From positions 570,925 through 634,924 of the forward strand of contig VZTJ01005702.1 of NCBI GenBank assembly GCA_013397795.1: 64,000 nucleotides of DNA, in the 5' to 3' direction. Shown here in pieces: positions 50,101-60,063 of this stretch (positions are counted from its first letter, which is position 1; every line of letters starts with the position of its first letter). The notes beneath the pieces were generated by a model. That model worked only from the letters and a program-made list of their open reading frames with translations. It did no database searches and was not told the DNA's origin. Made by a program: the position numbers and the translations under genes. This stretch comes from Orthonyx spaldingii. Taxonomy: Eukaryota > Chordata > Aves > Passeriformes > Orthonychidae.

Positions 50101-53100
50101 CTGGATGTTTCATTTTGCATACTCAAAGCTTTCCTGAAACTCATTCTGATTCTGTAATTATCAAGTGCTTACATCTGTGCTTTTGTCTTTCCAACAACAG
50201 TGTAGTTCATCACTTTGTAAAGCACTATCAGGTTCAGTGCTTGAGCAAATCGATTTGCATAAGGGAGTCACAGCCTTTGGTTGTTATCCTGCTCTGTACC
50301 AAACGCTGCACCATGCTAAGGGAAGGATGCCAGCAACACAGACAACTGTTTGAAACCCCTAAAATCTGAACATGCATCTCCTGAACTTCAGCACTAGTAA
50401 CAGCACAGATCTTGCATTTATTAAGGCATCAGGAACTGGTTTAGCTATAGCAGTAGCACTTGAATTGCTAACCTAGCTGGGGAATTAGAAAAACAAAAGA
50501 GACAGCAAATCCCCTATGTGCTCCATACAAAAGATACCCCAGATATCCACAGCAGCAAATAAACAAACCAGCAAACCTCTCTGGCTGCTTTAGCTGAATT
50601 AAACATTAATGAACACAACTCTATCATCCATTACTGGAACATAGGCATTATTAAGCAGATTTTTGTGTAATATCAGCTCATTGCCACAGGGACTACCCTC
50701 TCACATAGAGCTATTGTGTTGGTGCAGAGCAAGATTTTCACTGGTTGTGCTGAACGTGATGATAATGCTCTTTAACTTTTACTTTGTGCCAGAGCAGCAG
50801 ATCTCTATTACCAACTTGTTAATTACAATGTAATTAGAAGTTATTACATTCAAGAGCAGGCCTGACAGCCACTGAAATCTTTCTCCCTTTCTACCTTTTG
50901 TTTCTGAACTCAGAGTTTAAAAATGATGGGTCAGTTCCAGTGCCAGTTTCCCCACTAGCATAAGGCTTCAACAACAACCACTAGCCAGAAAAACTTAAAT
51001 GCATTAAAATAAAAAACCAGGGCAACTTTTAGACTACAAATGCAGGTCAGTATTATTATTACTCTGCCTCAAACATACTATTACGTAATTTTAACTAGGT
51101 CTTCCCTATGGCACAAGCCCTGTCATGTTGCCCACACCATCTGACTTACAATGCACCTGATACCTATGGCGGTATTTCACTTTTCCAACCCTGCATGTTT
51201 ATTAGCAATAGAAGGACAAATACTCAGTGCCTGAACATATTATTGCTCTAACAGGCAAGCGATGCTTGCTTGTTTCCTCACTTTGAAACAGCGATTCAAA
51301 GCTGAAAGAGATGTCATTATGCAATGAACAAGGGCAAAATAAAACACTGGAAATGGAGAATAACATTTTTGCCTCTATCAAGACCTTTGCTTTGCTGTGA
51401 ATACCACACCCTGGGCGTCACAGAGGCAACAGCTCCCTTCATTTTCTCACCTGCTGCAGAATGAACCATGGGCAGAACGGTCACAGAGACGTTGTCGGAG
51501 CTCCGCTGACCTGCAGTGTCTGTCACAGTTAGCTGGAAAATATACCCACCCTCCTGAATGTGGGACAGTTTCAGTGTTCCTGGCTGTGGTACCTGAGTAA
51601 AGACACACAGTAAAAAACCTTATTGGTACAATGGATCCATCCATAACCTTCTAGGAATCAGGAGCTCATCACGCAGATTAAATACTTCTCTCCAGTCTAG
51701 CCAGCCTACTCAAGCATGTATTTCAGCATGTAACATTTGATGTCTTTTTTTTTGCATCCATTTGTAAAGAAACCCACACTTAACATTTTAGGTAGTGTTT
51801 TCATGATAAACTCAGGTACTTGGAGCTATGGATCTTTGCACTGGAGAACAAATGGACAGATACATTTAACTCAATTTTTGAGTAATTAGAAATGTGATTT
51901 TAGAGGATAGGCAGTAAAATATTGGCCTTTTGCTCTCTATCAAGTTAGTCTGTAGACAATATACATGGATCCACAAAAATTACTTTTCATGCCTGAAAGA
52001 GAACAGGAATTTTTGATTAATATGGTCATAGAGTCCTAGACCTACTATTATAGAACAGTGTATTGATAAACACATTTTTCTCTCAGTGAGAAAACTTCCT
52101 AACTGAAATTTATTTCCTTTTCTATTTACATGAATGCACTCAGTTATCTGATCAGACTGTTGGTTACCTCTTAGATGGACCCCTTAGAATTTTATTCTTT
52201 AGTGTATTAAAGAAATTATGTTCTAAAAAACACCTGCTGTTGTTCACTATGACTGCTGGGAGAGCAAATGTGGTATTTAAAACCCATGAGCCATGGAGTC
52301 CAAGTCTCTTCCCAGTGCAAAGGCAGAGAAATGCCACTGATTTCTGAATATGCCACCACTCCTCCCAGTGACCTCTGTGCTTTCCTTGTTATCTTCATGC
52401 TGCTCTGAAAAATGCTGGCCTGCATCTGCTTTCACAGAAACTTTGGCTCAAAATAGATAATCAGCATTTAAAAAAAACCCAACCCATTACTGTCCCTAAG
52501 TGTCCAGGAGCTGTGCAGCTACAGCATGTGGGTAGCAATCAGAGTAGCAAACTATCTAAAAAGCAATAATCAGTCACAATGGAAAAAAAAATGGCTTCCT
52601 TCTACAATATAGTAAGATCTCTTTATAGCAATCCTTCTCCCACCTCTGCCTTCTATTTATTCTTTGGTACATAAGAGCAATGCAACAGCTGCCTTTTATC
52701 TTATTTGAACACACTCCCATTCTCCCTTGTAGATATGGATTCATGCATTATTCTCAAAGAATAAATGACACGAAATCCAGTAACTTCAGGGCAGTAACCA
52801 AAGCACTAAAGACATCAACTGAAGAATGTATGAAAAAAAATCAAAGTTATTAATTCAACTCTAAAATTTAAATTATCATGGCTAATCACCAGGGTACATA
52901 TCTGTAGGAGAAATTCCTGCTCATTTGAACACAATGGAAAAGTATTTATTTAAGCATAAATGTGTGTCAAATTCATTTTCTATTAACAAATACAAAGAAG
53001 CCACCAAAGTTAATGCGAATTTTGCATGTTTAAATGGATATGACTTGTCTCTCTTTTATAGAGTGACTCTGAGTAATATTAAAAACATAAACTTTAAATT

Positions 53101-56100
53101 TTTTAATTCAATTTTAAATTTTTGTCTTACTCTATGTTACTAAATCACAGATTAATTTAAAAAGTATTTAATTGCTCTTTAAAGAAAATAATGCTGCAAG
53201 GGCTCAGATTAACAAGTCTTTGATAATAAAGTGTTCCTTTTATCCAGATGATATCTAGCAGTTGCTTCTTAAAAATTCTTAAAGTTTCATTTTGGTTCAC
53301 ACTTTCTCACCTTTACATATCCTTCCTGCTCTAGGTGGAGTTCCCAGTGTGCCCTTGATATTGTGGGTGGTGAATAGATTATGAGTAGAGTCTGTGGATT
53401 TGAGACAATTTTTCTTTCTTTTTCTGCTGATCCTAGAGCATTCACAGAAAAAGCTAAAATGAAGAATCCCTCTCTTCATGGGTAATTTTAATTTGAAACC
53501 AAAGTGCAGCATAAAAAGTGTAGATAAAATATCTCATAAAGTCTTCATCATGTTTCTTTTTATCTTCTCCAAAAGCACAAATAGGAGACTGTAGGTGAAA
53601 ATACCTTATTATTTTTAGTAAGTGAATTACTGAGGGGTCTCTAACTGGGGTGACAGAAGATGAAAATCAAGTGCAGTGAGTACAAACAACGCAGAGCTCA
53701 GATATAGTAGAGTATTATCATCTACTTGTTTGCTGCTGGCTCTCCTATGCCATCCAGGATAGAGATTAACTGTGTAAGCCACTAGAAATAATCACTGGAA
53801 CAAACTCCCCAGGGACACAGCGTAGTCTCCTTCACTGGAGGTCTTCAAGATGGGATTGGACAGATAAGATAATCTCATTGAGACTCCTTGTCCCACAAAC
53901 GGTTGGACCAGGTGATCTTTTGAGGTCCCTTCCAACCTGGGCTGCTCTGCATTTCTGTGAAATTAATGTTTGAGTTGTACAGGCATCCTAATTTTGGTGT
54001 CTGGTAGACAGATTTGAATATATTTAATATTTTTAGCTGTACATTTAAAACTTGAACACAACAATCTGGAAGTAACTGGCCATGAGGGGGACTGCACATG
54101 TACCTGCATTTCAACCGCTGAGTCGCCCTGCAGCAGTGCCCACTCATAGTGCACAATTCCATGGTCATCGGAACTTTCCCGGCCATCCAAAATCACCCAG
54201 TCCACAGGCGATTGCAGCACAATGTCCTGTCCTGCCTTACACTGCGGAGGCTCATCGTATTCTTCTTCTTCAATAAAAAAAGAGAAGATTATTTATGAGT
54301 TATTTATGAGGGGAGGCTGAGTGATTATTTACATAAAACACTTTTTTTTCTTGGTTAAGGTACTGTGTCACCTCTTTGTGAACTTCCTGAAAGAGGAACG
54401 TGTTCATTAGTGCACATTTTGTTAAGCAAAGTAGTGTCTACTTCAATTTTAGTTAATTGTCTTATGATGTCTTCAGGAATTAATGTTAGAAGCACGTGGC
54501 ATAACCCCTCTAGGTACCTGGATGTTTCAGCAATACAACAAACAGGACTGTTAGCATCAGCGTACTTTTTATACCTGAACTAAGGAAAATAGGTTTAAAT
54601 ATGACTTACAGATGGCAGTTACAGCACCTTTTTTATACCTTTTATAGTACTCTGCATAATTCAATAGGCTTCTAGTCCCTATTTATAATACATCATTATA
54701 GGAATGAAAGACTTATTTAGCATAAGGTGGCACCTGATGAAGCAGTGCACATGATGACTAAAAGTCATCAGAGACCACCAATTCTAAGTGCCTCATTTAA
54801 GACATTCAGAGTTTGATTTTCAGAATATTTAGGATTTGTAGTATTTTTCTATATTCAAAGTACAATCCTTATTGATTAAAATTGTGACTACTAAGTACTT
54901 TTGCCAATCAGACCACAAGCTTTTCGGTTAGACTAACAAAAGTCATGATCTGTTAGGGGACACAGCCTGACAGAGGTGGTTAAAGTCATTTATTCTGCAA
55001 CCTTCAGGCAGTGCAGGGAAGAGAGAGGGACAAAATCTGGTTCTACAAGTCAGTATTTGACAACTTTAACCACAAGACTGTATCTTTCTGCAGTTCCCCA
55101 CTCAAGTTTCATTCCTTCTCTGGGCACCCTGAAGTGCCAAGGTGCTCTCTGCTCTTCAACCTCTGCAAAAGATACCCTGTAAAGGATATTGATGTTATGC
55201 TCAGAAAAGCGATTACTGAAGACAAAGTTGTAACTTCACTCCATGTGGGCAAAGCTGCACAAGGAAAGGTGCTTTCCCATCACTGTAGGAAATGCTCCTT
55301 GCGCGTGCTCTTCAACAGTATCAAGAATGCGCTCGAAGCCTTGGAGTTCATGGGAGCAGTGGGACAACTGTTACCTCTGACTGAACAACAAAATTCTTAT
55401 TTCTTGCTTTTGTCAGTAGTAGGTAAGGCATAGAAAATTTCAAGGCGAATGCCTAAAGTTAGGAAAACATGCAAATAACTGAAAACAGGGTTTAATAATT
55501 GAAAGTATGAAACAATTCTTGCTCATCTGATGGCACAGGAAGCTTTGCCCAATTTGTATACAGTCGCTTCTCAAAAGCAACTTTGTTTAAAAAGCAACAT
55601 CCAGGAGCAAAAATACCCCCAAAACTCTTTGTTGATGAACACCATCATTATGGCGCCATGGCAACTTTTATTTCATATAAATGAGTTATGTACAGTCTTC
55701 ACACAATTATTTACTTTACAAATAACTGTCAAAAAGAGACTGACCTGGCTCTCAAACAGCACAGCCCAGTCTTCTGCTTCTACCTTGGAAAGGGGTTTCA
55801 TGTCACCTGTCTGGTTTAAATGACTTGATCAATGCCCTGCAGGGGCAGAGACAAGCCCCACTTCCCCTAAGCAATAAAGATACTCCCTCCTGGACTAACT
55901 TTATACTCCAGCAGCATGAAGGAAGGACCACTTCACGTTGAGTCAGTCACAAAAATTTATGCCAGCCCTTTGTTAATGATGAGTGAGGGCCCACACAGAC
56001 CTCTGGTCCCAAAGGATGGAGGCACCACCCTTTGCTTGTAAGCCACTAGATCATCTTCTGAAAGGTAAATCAATGGCAAAAAGGAAAATTTGGCCTGAGA

Positions 56101-59100
56101 CATACGGCATGGGAGGAGACAGCCTATTGAGCTGAAGATTCTCTTTCCATGGCAAAGTTTTAAGCAATGGAATACATGATCCTTAGAGACTGAAACACCT
56201 CCAAATCTGAGGAACAAGAAGTCAGTATAAAAAACCAAGGAGGCAAACTCCTAGGAGGCAAACTCCAAGGAGCCATTTGCAACCATCACTCATGGGAGTA
56301 AAGCACTATCAGCCATAGGTGAGCAGAAAAATCATCTCTTAATGCCTGTTTTCAACTTGCATTTAAGCTGAATGTAAATAAGTAGTATGGAGCTGATATA
56401 CCAGGTCAACACTCTGAGATGCTGGAGCTGGCTGCTTTCTAGAAAAAAGGGTGATGCGCCTTTTTCTTTGTCGGGGAACAAAATAGGGGTTTTTAATTCT
56501 GTTTTTTATTTATTCTCCTTCCTCCATCCTTTATACAGACTTGTCCTGCCAATAATGAAGCTTCCAGCTAGTTGTCTGAATGAAGGCTTTGCTACAAAAG
56601 GTTATTTCACTGCAAGCTCCTGAATGTTTTTGGTACTAGTTTACCTCAATGTTGAATCTTCCCACTGCTCACTACTAGTGAACTTAGAGATCACTGTATC
56701 CTAATTCTCAGAAATATTTTGGAATTATGAGGACCACATCTATGGGTAAATACTGGTTTGGTATTATCAGAAAGAAAACAGCATAAGACTCAACACCAAA
56801 GTACCCTGAAAGAAAAAAAAAAAGAAAAAAAAAAGGAACAACTAAAATGTGATCCCCTCATGGAAGAAAATCTTGAAATGAAAAGTTCTTTCCTAAATTT
56901 CCTAAATTCATCCATGGGGTGACAGAAGGGAAAAGAGCTGTGCCTTTATCATCCTGTTGTCCAGATTCTTTCTTCAATGTAATTCAAGAATGCACTGGTA
57001 ACAAAACATCAGAACAACATAATTCCATCTTAATTTTACCTCTCCTGGTCTATGTCACAGCTGACAGATGTTTGAATAAAAGTTCATTCTCCTTTGTGGC
57101 TTTGCTTCAGCTCCAGTGTAATTGCATTAAGAAATCACAATCCCCTGTTTCCAATACCACCATCACCCACTAGGCAGACTTTTAAATACAGCCAATAGGA
57201 CACAGAGCAATTTGCAGACTAGGAATTGAAATTGCCTTGCAAGTCCAGTGCTGACAGTCACAAAAGCTGCCAAAAAGGCAAAGCATTTAAGAACTCCAGA
57301 ATTCAAGAACTCAAGGAATTCAAGAAATTCAAGATTTCTAATAGGTAGAGCATAATTTGTACAATATATTATTTATATTGTGCCATAACTGCATTCTATA
57401 TTAGTTCCAGGTTTTAACGGAATTAAGGTGGTTCAAAATGAAGCCTAATTCTATGTGACTTTGATTTAAAATCTCATCTTAAGCCTTCTATCATGCAAGT
57501 GCATACAGGCTTATGAAACACAATTACCTCGACGTTGCTGCATAAATAATACTGTGAAACTAATACTTCTCCTGTTGAAAATATTAAAATCATACCTTGG
57601 GTTTTTCTGGTACCTTAAGCTTGCCTCATTTCTATTGTCATAAGATCCCTCCTAGCTCTCTAATTTACCTACCCATGCACTTTGCAAAAAATAATTAGGC
57701 ATCATAATGCATCTACATATCGAGCCTCTGCTCTCTCATATTTTCAGGGGATTCCCACTGACATTCTCATGAAGCATGAAGGACTGGACTCAAGCCTGAG
57801 GTCTCCCCTGTCAAGGGACCAGTAACAGCAGGTTCATCTGGGTACAGTCTTCATCCACACCCACACCAGGTCTTCTTCGTGTTGCATGCAGTGACTAATT
57901 TACTTCAGATGAGATCTATTGCTGAGTAAGATGCAGATGACATTTGGGAAAGTATTGTCCACAGAGATAATGAAATTAAGTCAAAATTAGTTGAGACTGT
58001 TTAACAACAGGAGGTGGGGGAAGGCAAGTAAATTCTTTGAACCAGTCACTAGGAAACAGACTCCAAATTTAGAAAACCAGATTGGTTTTCATCTACAGCT
58101 GCTTGCTCTGGATTATGTTGTTCTTAAATACGCTTCAGAATCGAACAAACTGCTGCTTTTGATGCGGCCTAGTTTCCAGAGGTGCTTATGAAGAATGTCC
58201 ATGCTGTCTCTGGACTACTCTGATGAGGCATCCTTGTCTTTTTCAGTCTATCTCTTGAGTTCTTAAGCAAGAAAAATCTTGAATTTAGTGAATAAGAAGC
58301 TGTCTTAGGCAATGACATTTGGACAGCACGGCCAAGAAGAAGGGCATGTGCTTGCTCTCAGGTTCTAGCATAGCTGGGGCCAGTGCTTCATGCTTTCCAA
58401 AGTGCCCAATACGCACAGTTCCTGGGGAGCTGGGACTTCTCTGAGAATGCGGGGCCAGTGAACATGCACAGGCACATCCCACTGTCTGGCTCCCAGGCAC
58501 TGGCCAGATGGCACAGTGCCCTGCCAACAGCCCTGCAAAGGCAGAGGTGTTGAGGGATGGGTTTCCCCAAGCCCAAACATCCCCAAAAGCCCTCACAGAA
58601 TCACAGAATCAGTCAGGTCAGAAGGGACCGCAGTGGGTCATCTGGTCCAACCTCCCTGTTAAAGCAGAGTGGTCCCAGAGCACATGGCACAGGATTGTGT
58701 CCAGACGGTTCTTGAGTATCTCCAGTGAGGGAGCCTCTGCAACCTCTCTGGACAACCCGTTCCAGTGCGTGGCCACCCGCACAGTAAAGAAGTTCTTCCT
58801 CATGTTCAGCTGGAACTTCCTGTGTATCAGTTTCTGTTCATTGCCCCTTGTCCTATTGCTGGGCAGCACCAAGAAGAGCCTGGAAACATGCTCTCGGCAC
58901 TACCCTCCCCTCCAGATATTTATACACGTCGGTAAGGTTCCCTCGGGCACGGCTGGGCCGCCTCTCCCGGAGCAGGGAGCCCGGCCGAATGGCGGGACAC
59001 AGCCCGCCGCCCCTCCCCCCGTCCCCCCGCCGGCGACGCCTCACGGCCCGGGAGCGGGTTCTCGGCGCGGGGGCAGCAGCACGGACGGCGCCCGCTCCCC

Positions 59101-59322
59101 GCAGGCGGCTCCGCGGCCCTTCCGCCCCCGCGCCGAGCGCCGCCATCTCCCCGCCGCCTTTCCCCCGCGCAAGCCGCTTACCCGAGGGCGGCGGGGCGAT
59201 GCCGGCGGTGAGGCGGCTGTAGGAGCTGTAGCCGCGGTGCGGGGCGAAGCGGCAGACGGGGCGGCCGCGGTGCGTGCAGTTGAAGAGGTAGCAGCCCGGC
59301 TCCGCCGCCGTGCCCCGCGGGC
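41130..59322 (-). CDS. LRP11: LRP11 gene, low-density lipoprotein receptor-related protein 11 (7 exons; 5' end of exon 1 in an assembly gap)
   Basis: A type I membrane protein. Exon phases and junctions are consistent through all seven exons, giving 345 visible residues of a family member of about 500. Order: the end of the MANEC/MANSC domain (exon 1), PKD domain (exons 2-3), LDL-receptor class A module (exon 4), a hydrophilic stalk (exons 5-6), then a transmembrane helix and cytoplasmic tail (exon 7). The tail ITSEESDYLINGMYL matches my memory of human LRP11 exactly. The start codon, signal peptide and most of MANEC are missing because of the N gap. The gene's molecular function is poorly known; roles in membrane signalling are only suggested. 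It converges on PCMT1, as in human. Confidence 0.95.
41156..41161 (-). terminator. Polyadenylation signal of LRP11
   Basis: AATAAA on the minus strand with a GT/T-rich downstream region. An alternative AATAAA lies at 41010-41015. Confidence 0.65.
41215..41259. repeat. GT/TA-rich simple sequence in LRP11 3' UTR
   Basis: TGTGTGTATATATATGTATA followed by TATAACATG, then a short palindromic TGTACTGTACA. Confidence 0.7.
41523..41691 (-). mobile_element. CR1 3' fragment inside LRP11 3' UTR (same strand)
   Basis: GGTTTGGGTTGGAAAGGACC, then CTGCCATGGGCAGGGACA, then CTGGCCTTGAACACTTCCAG. This is the reverse complement of the CR1 3' region, so the element is on the minus strand, sense to LRP11. Confidence 0.9.
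42430..42584 (-). CDS. LRP11: LRP11 exon 7 coding part, transmembrane helix and cytoplasmic tail
   Basis: Acceptor CTCATTGTAG. It encodes AVLPLALGLAITALLLLMVA (membrane span), then CRLRLVKQKLKKARP (basic stop-transfer) and ITSEESDYLINGMYL, ending in TAA at 42430-42432. The tail has a Tyr-containing acidic cluster and is fully conserved with mammals as I recall it. Confidence 0.97.
42853..42954 (-). CDS. LRP11: LRP11 exon 6, juxtamembrane stalk
   Basis: Acceptor TTTTGTGCAG, donor GTAAGA. It encodes DNSSSGKKTDDKNGDGIMVP, then KRDQLGGSYPVPETG. The ends match human (SSSSGK and PETG) while the middle differs. NSS is a potential N-glycosylation site. Confidence 0.93.
45639..45720. repeat. Two-copy 41-bp tandem duplication
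   Basis: Copies at 45639-45679 and 45680-45720, sharing TAACACC.TCTCTTA.TCTG and CCTTGCA.TC.CTGGATTTA with about four differences. It lies in LRP11 intron 5. Confidence 0.9.
47882..47948. repeat. Poly(A) run followed by AAAAC repeat
   Basis: Sixteen A at 47882-47897, then about four AAAAC units at 47926-47948. Confidence 0.85.
48369..48578 (-). CDS. LRP11: LRP11 exon 5, extracellular stalk
   Basis: Acceptor CTGTTAACAG, donor GTAAGA. 210 bases encode SSGRKTVTHTALGTTQQRTA and further Thr/Ser/Asn/Glu-rich sequence to KKQISGFVP. It is low in hydrophobics and diverged from mammals apart from KTVTHTA, as expected of a linker. Confidence 0.93.
48579..49282 (-). other. LRP11: LRP11 intron 4
   Basis: 704 bases. 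No repeat or regulatory feature is recognised. Confidence 0.85.
49283..49408 (-). CDS. LRP11: LRP11 exon 4, LDL-receptor class A module
   Basis: Acceptor TCTCAACAG, donor GTAAGT. It encodes CIGVCSRYQFICDDGCCIDI, then TFACDGVRQCPDGSDETFC. It carries the class A cysteine spacing and the calcium box CDG...DGSDE, with extra cysteines at the start and in GCC. The whole module sits in one 126-base exon, as usual for this domain. Confidence 0.96.
49409..51450 (-). other. LRP11: LRP11 intron 3
   Basis: 2042 bases of unremarkable intron. No element is recognised. Confidence 0.85.
51451..51592 (-). CDS. LRP11: LRP11 exon 3, PKD domain second half
   Basis: Acceptor TTTACTCAG, donor GTGAGA. It encodes VPQPGTLKLSHIQEGGYIFQ, then LTVTDTAGQRSSDNVSVTVL and PMVHSAA. 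The FQLTVTDTAG segment is the canonical last PKD strand. NVS is a potential N-glycosylation site. Confidence 0.96.
51593..54103 (-). other. LRP11: LRP11 intron 2
   Basis: 2511 bases. Contains a plus-strand CR1 fragment (53790-53962) close to exon 2; otherwise AT-rich. Confidence 0.85.
53790..53962 (+). mobile_element. CR1 3' fragment, plus strand, in LRP11 intron 2
   Basis: CACTGGAGGTCTTCAAGATG, then GGTTGGACCAGGTGATCTTT, then GAGGTCCCTTCCAACCTGGG and a CTGTGAAAT tail. This is a CR1 subfamily 3' end, antisense to LRP11. Confidence 0.87.
54104..54267 (-). CDS. LRP11: LRP11 exon 2, PKD domain first half
   Basis: It encodes EEEYDEPPQCKAGQDIVLQS, then WVILDGRESSDDHGIVHYEW and ALLQGDSAVEMQ. These are PKD-fold hallmarks: a LDGRES-type loop and a YEW strand. 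The donor is GTACAT. The acceptor is ambiguous: ATTGAAGAAGAAG offers three AAG sites 3 bases apart, all in frame, so the exon may begin at 54267, 54264 or 54261. Confidence 0.95.
56237..56267. repeat. 15-bp tandem duplication
   Basis: GGAGGCAAACTCC occurs at 56239-56251 and again at 56254-56266. Confidence 0.8.
56808..56834. repeat. A-rich tract
   Basis: Two runs of 10-11 A separated by G; simple sequence. Confidence 0.8.
57286..57335. repeat. Degenerate AATTCAAGAA tandem repeat
   Basis: Four to five roughly 10-base units: AGAATTCAAGAACTCAAGGA, then ATTCAAGAAATTCAAGAT. Confidence 0.7.
58594..58946 (-). mobile_element. CR1 LINE 3' fragment, minus strand, in LRP11 intron 1 beside the CpG island
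   Basis: From the 3' end: CACAGAATCACAGAATCAGT, GTCATCTGGTCCAACCTCCC, GTAAAGAAGTTCTTCCTCAT and CCAGATATTTATACACGTCG. The structure is well preserved. An open frame through it is an element artefact. Confidence 0.93.
59182..59322 (-). CDS. LRP11: LRP11 exon 1, 3' part (MANEC domain C-terminus); 5' part lost in N gap
   Basis: Minus-strand frame from the gap edge: PRGTAAEPGCYLFNCTHRGR, then PVCRFAPHRGYSSYSRL. This is the Cys-rich end of the MANEC domain with an N-glycosylation site (NCT). The exon ends CCC TCG G before donor GTAAGC (phase 1). GC content is extreme, which probably caused the assembly gap. The start codon is not visible: the base-rich sequence beyond the gap has no in-frame ATG close by. 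Confidence 0.9.
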
Positions 59323-59634
59323 NNNNNNNNNNNNNNNNNNNNNNNNNNNNNNNNNNNNNNNNNNNNNNNNNNNNNNNNNNNNNNNNNNNNNNNNNNNNNN
59401 NNNNNNNNNNNNNNNNNNNNNNNNNNNNNNNNNNNNNNNNNNNNNNNNNNNNNNNNNNNNNNNNNNNNNNNNNNNNNNNNNNNNNNNNNNNNNNNNNNNN
59501 NNNNNNNNNNNNNNNNNNNNNNNNNNNNNNNNNNNNNNNNNNNNNNNNNNNNNNNNNNNNNNNNNNNNNNNNNNNNNNNNNNNNNNNNNNNNNNNNNNNN
59601 NNNNNNNNNNNNNNNNNNNNNNNNNNNNNNNNNN
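59323..59634. other. Assembly gap, 312 N
   Basis: A run of N inside LRP11 exon 1. All sequence interpretation stops here; the gap hides the start codon, signal peptide and most of the MANEC domain. Confidence 0.99.
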
Positions 59635-59795
59635 CAGCGAGCGGCGCGGGGAGGCGCCGGCCCCGCCCGGCTGCACCAGGCGGAGCGGCCGCGCTCAGCA
59701 CCCGCCGCCCCGAACAGCTCCGGCGGGCCCCGCCCCGGGACCGCCCCGCACGGGGACTCTCCCTCAGGAGCCGCAGCGATAGGAGAAGGAGTGAG

Positions 59796-60063
59796 GTGTT
59801 CCAACTGAGAGAGGGGAATTTTAGGCTGTGCATAAGAAAGGGATTCTTTCCTGCGAGGGTGATGAGACACTGAAACAGGCTGTCCAGAGAAGCTGTGGAT
59901 GCCCCTTCGCTGAAAGTGTTCAAGGACAGATTGTCTAAGGGCTTGCACAGCCTAGTCTGGTTGAAAGTGTCTCTACCCACGGCAGGGAGATTAGATGATC
60001 TCTAAGGTCGCTTCCATTCTGTGGAAGCCCTTAACATTCTGTTGCTTCCACGACTCTATGACT
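59796..60063 (+). mobile_element. CR1 3' fragment, plus strand, just upstream of LRP11
   Basis: TTCCAACTGAGAGAGGGGAA, then TTCTTTCCTGCGAGGGTGAT, GCTGTCCAGAGAAGCTGTGG and AGATTAGATGATCTCTAAGG, ending with a degenerate TCTATGACTCC tail. It faces away from LRP11. Confidence 0.9.

Larger units (their letters stand above)
54268..59181 (-). other. LRP11: LRP11 intron 1 (4.9 kb)
   Basis: Contains a 15-bp tandem duplication (56237-56267), A-rich tracts (56808-56834), a short AATTCAAGAA-type repeat (57286-57335) and a CR1 (58594-58946) next to the CpG island. A 140-codon open frame at 55011-55433 has no recognisable similarity. Confidence 0.83.
58940..59795. promoter_or_regulatory. CpG island and presumed promoter of LRP11
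   Basis: Very GC- and CpG-rich sequence on both sides of the N gap. The part right of the gap (59635-59795) has GC-box-like GGGGCGGGG and GGGGCGGTC on the minus strand near 59727-59750 and no TATA box. It probably contains the transcription start. The exact start cannot be placed. Confidence 0.75.

Noticed and set aside
55011..55433. 140-codon plus-strand open frame in LRP11 intron 1
   Set aside because: No ATG at its start, no recognisable domain, and no splice or polyadenylation context. Long for chance but unsupported; a conservation test would decide.
58508..59980. Long open frames of 256-424 codons on both strands around the N gap
   Set aside because: Their length comes from reading through N, CR1 sequence and GC-rich DNA. 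Only 59182-59322 on the minus strand is real coding sequence (LRP11).
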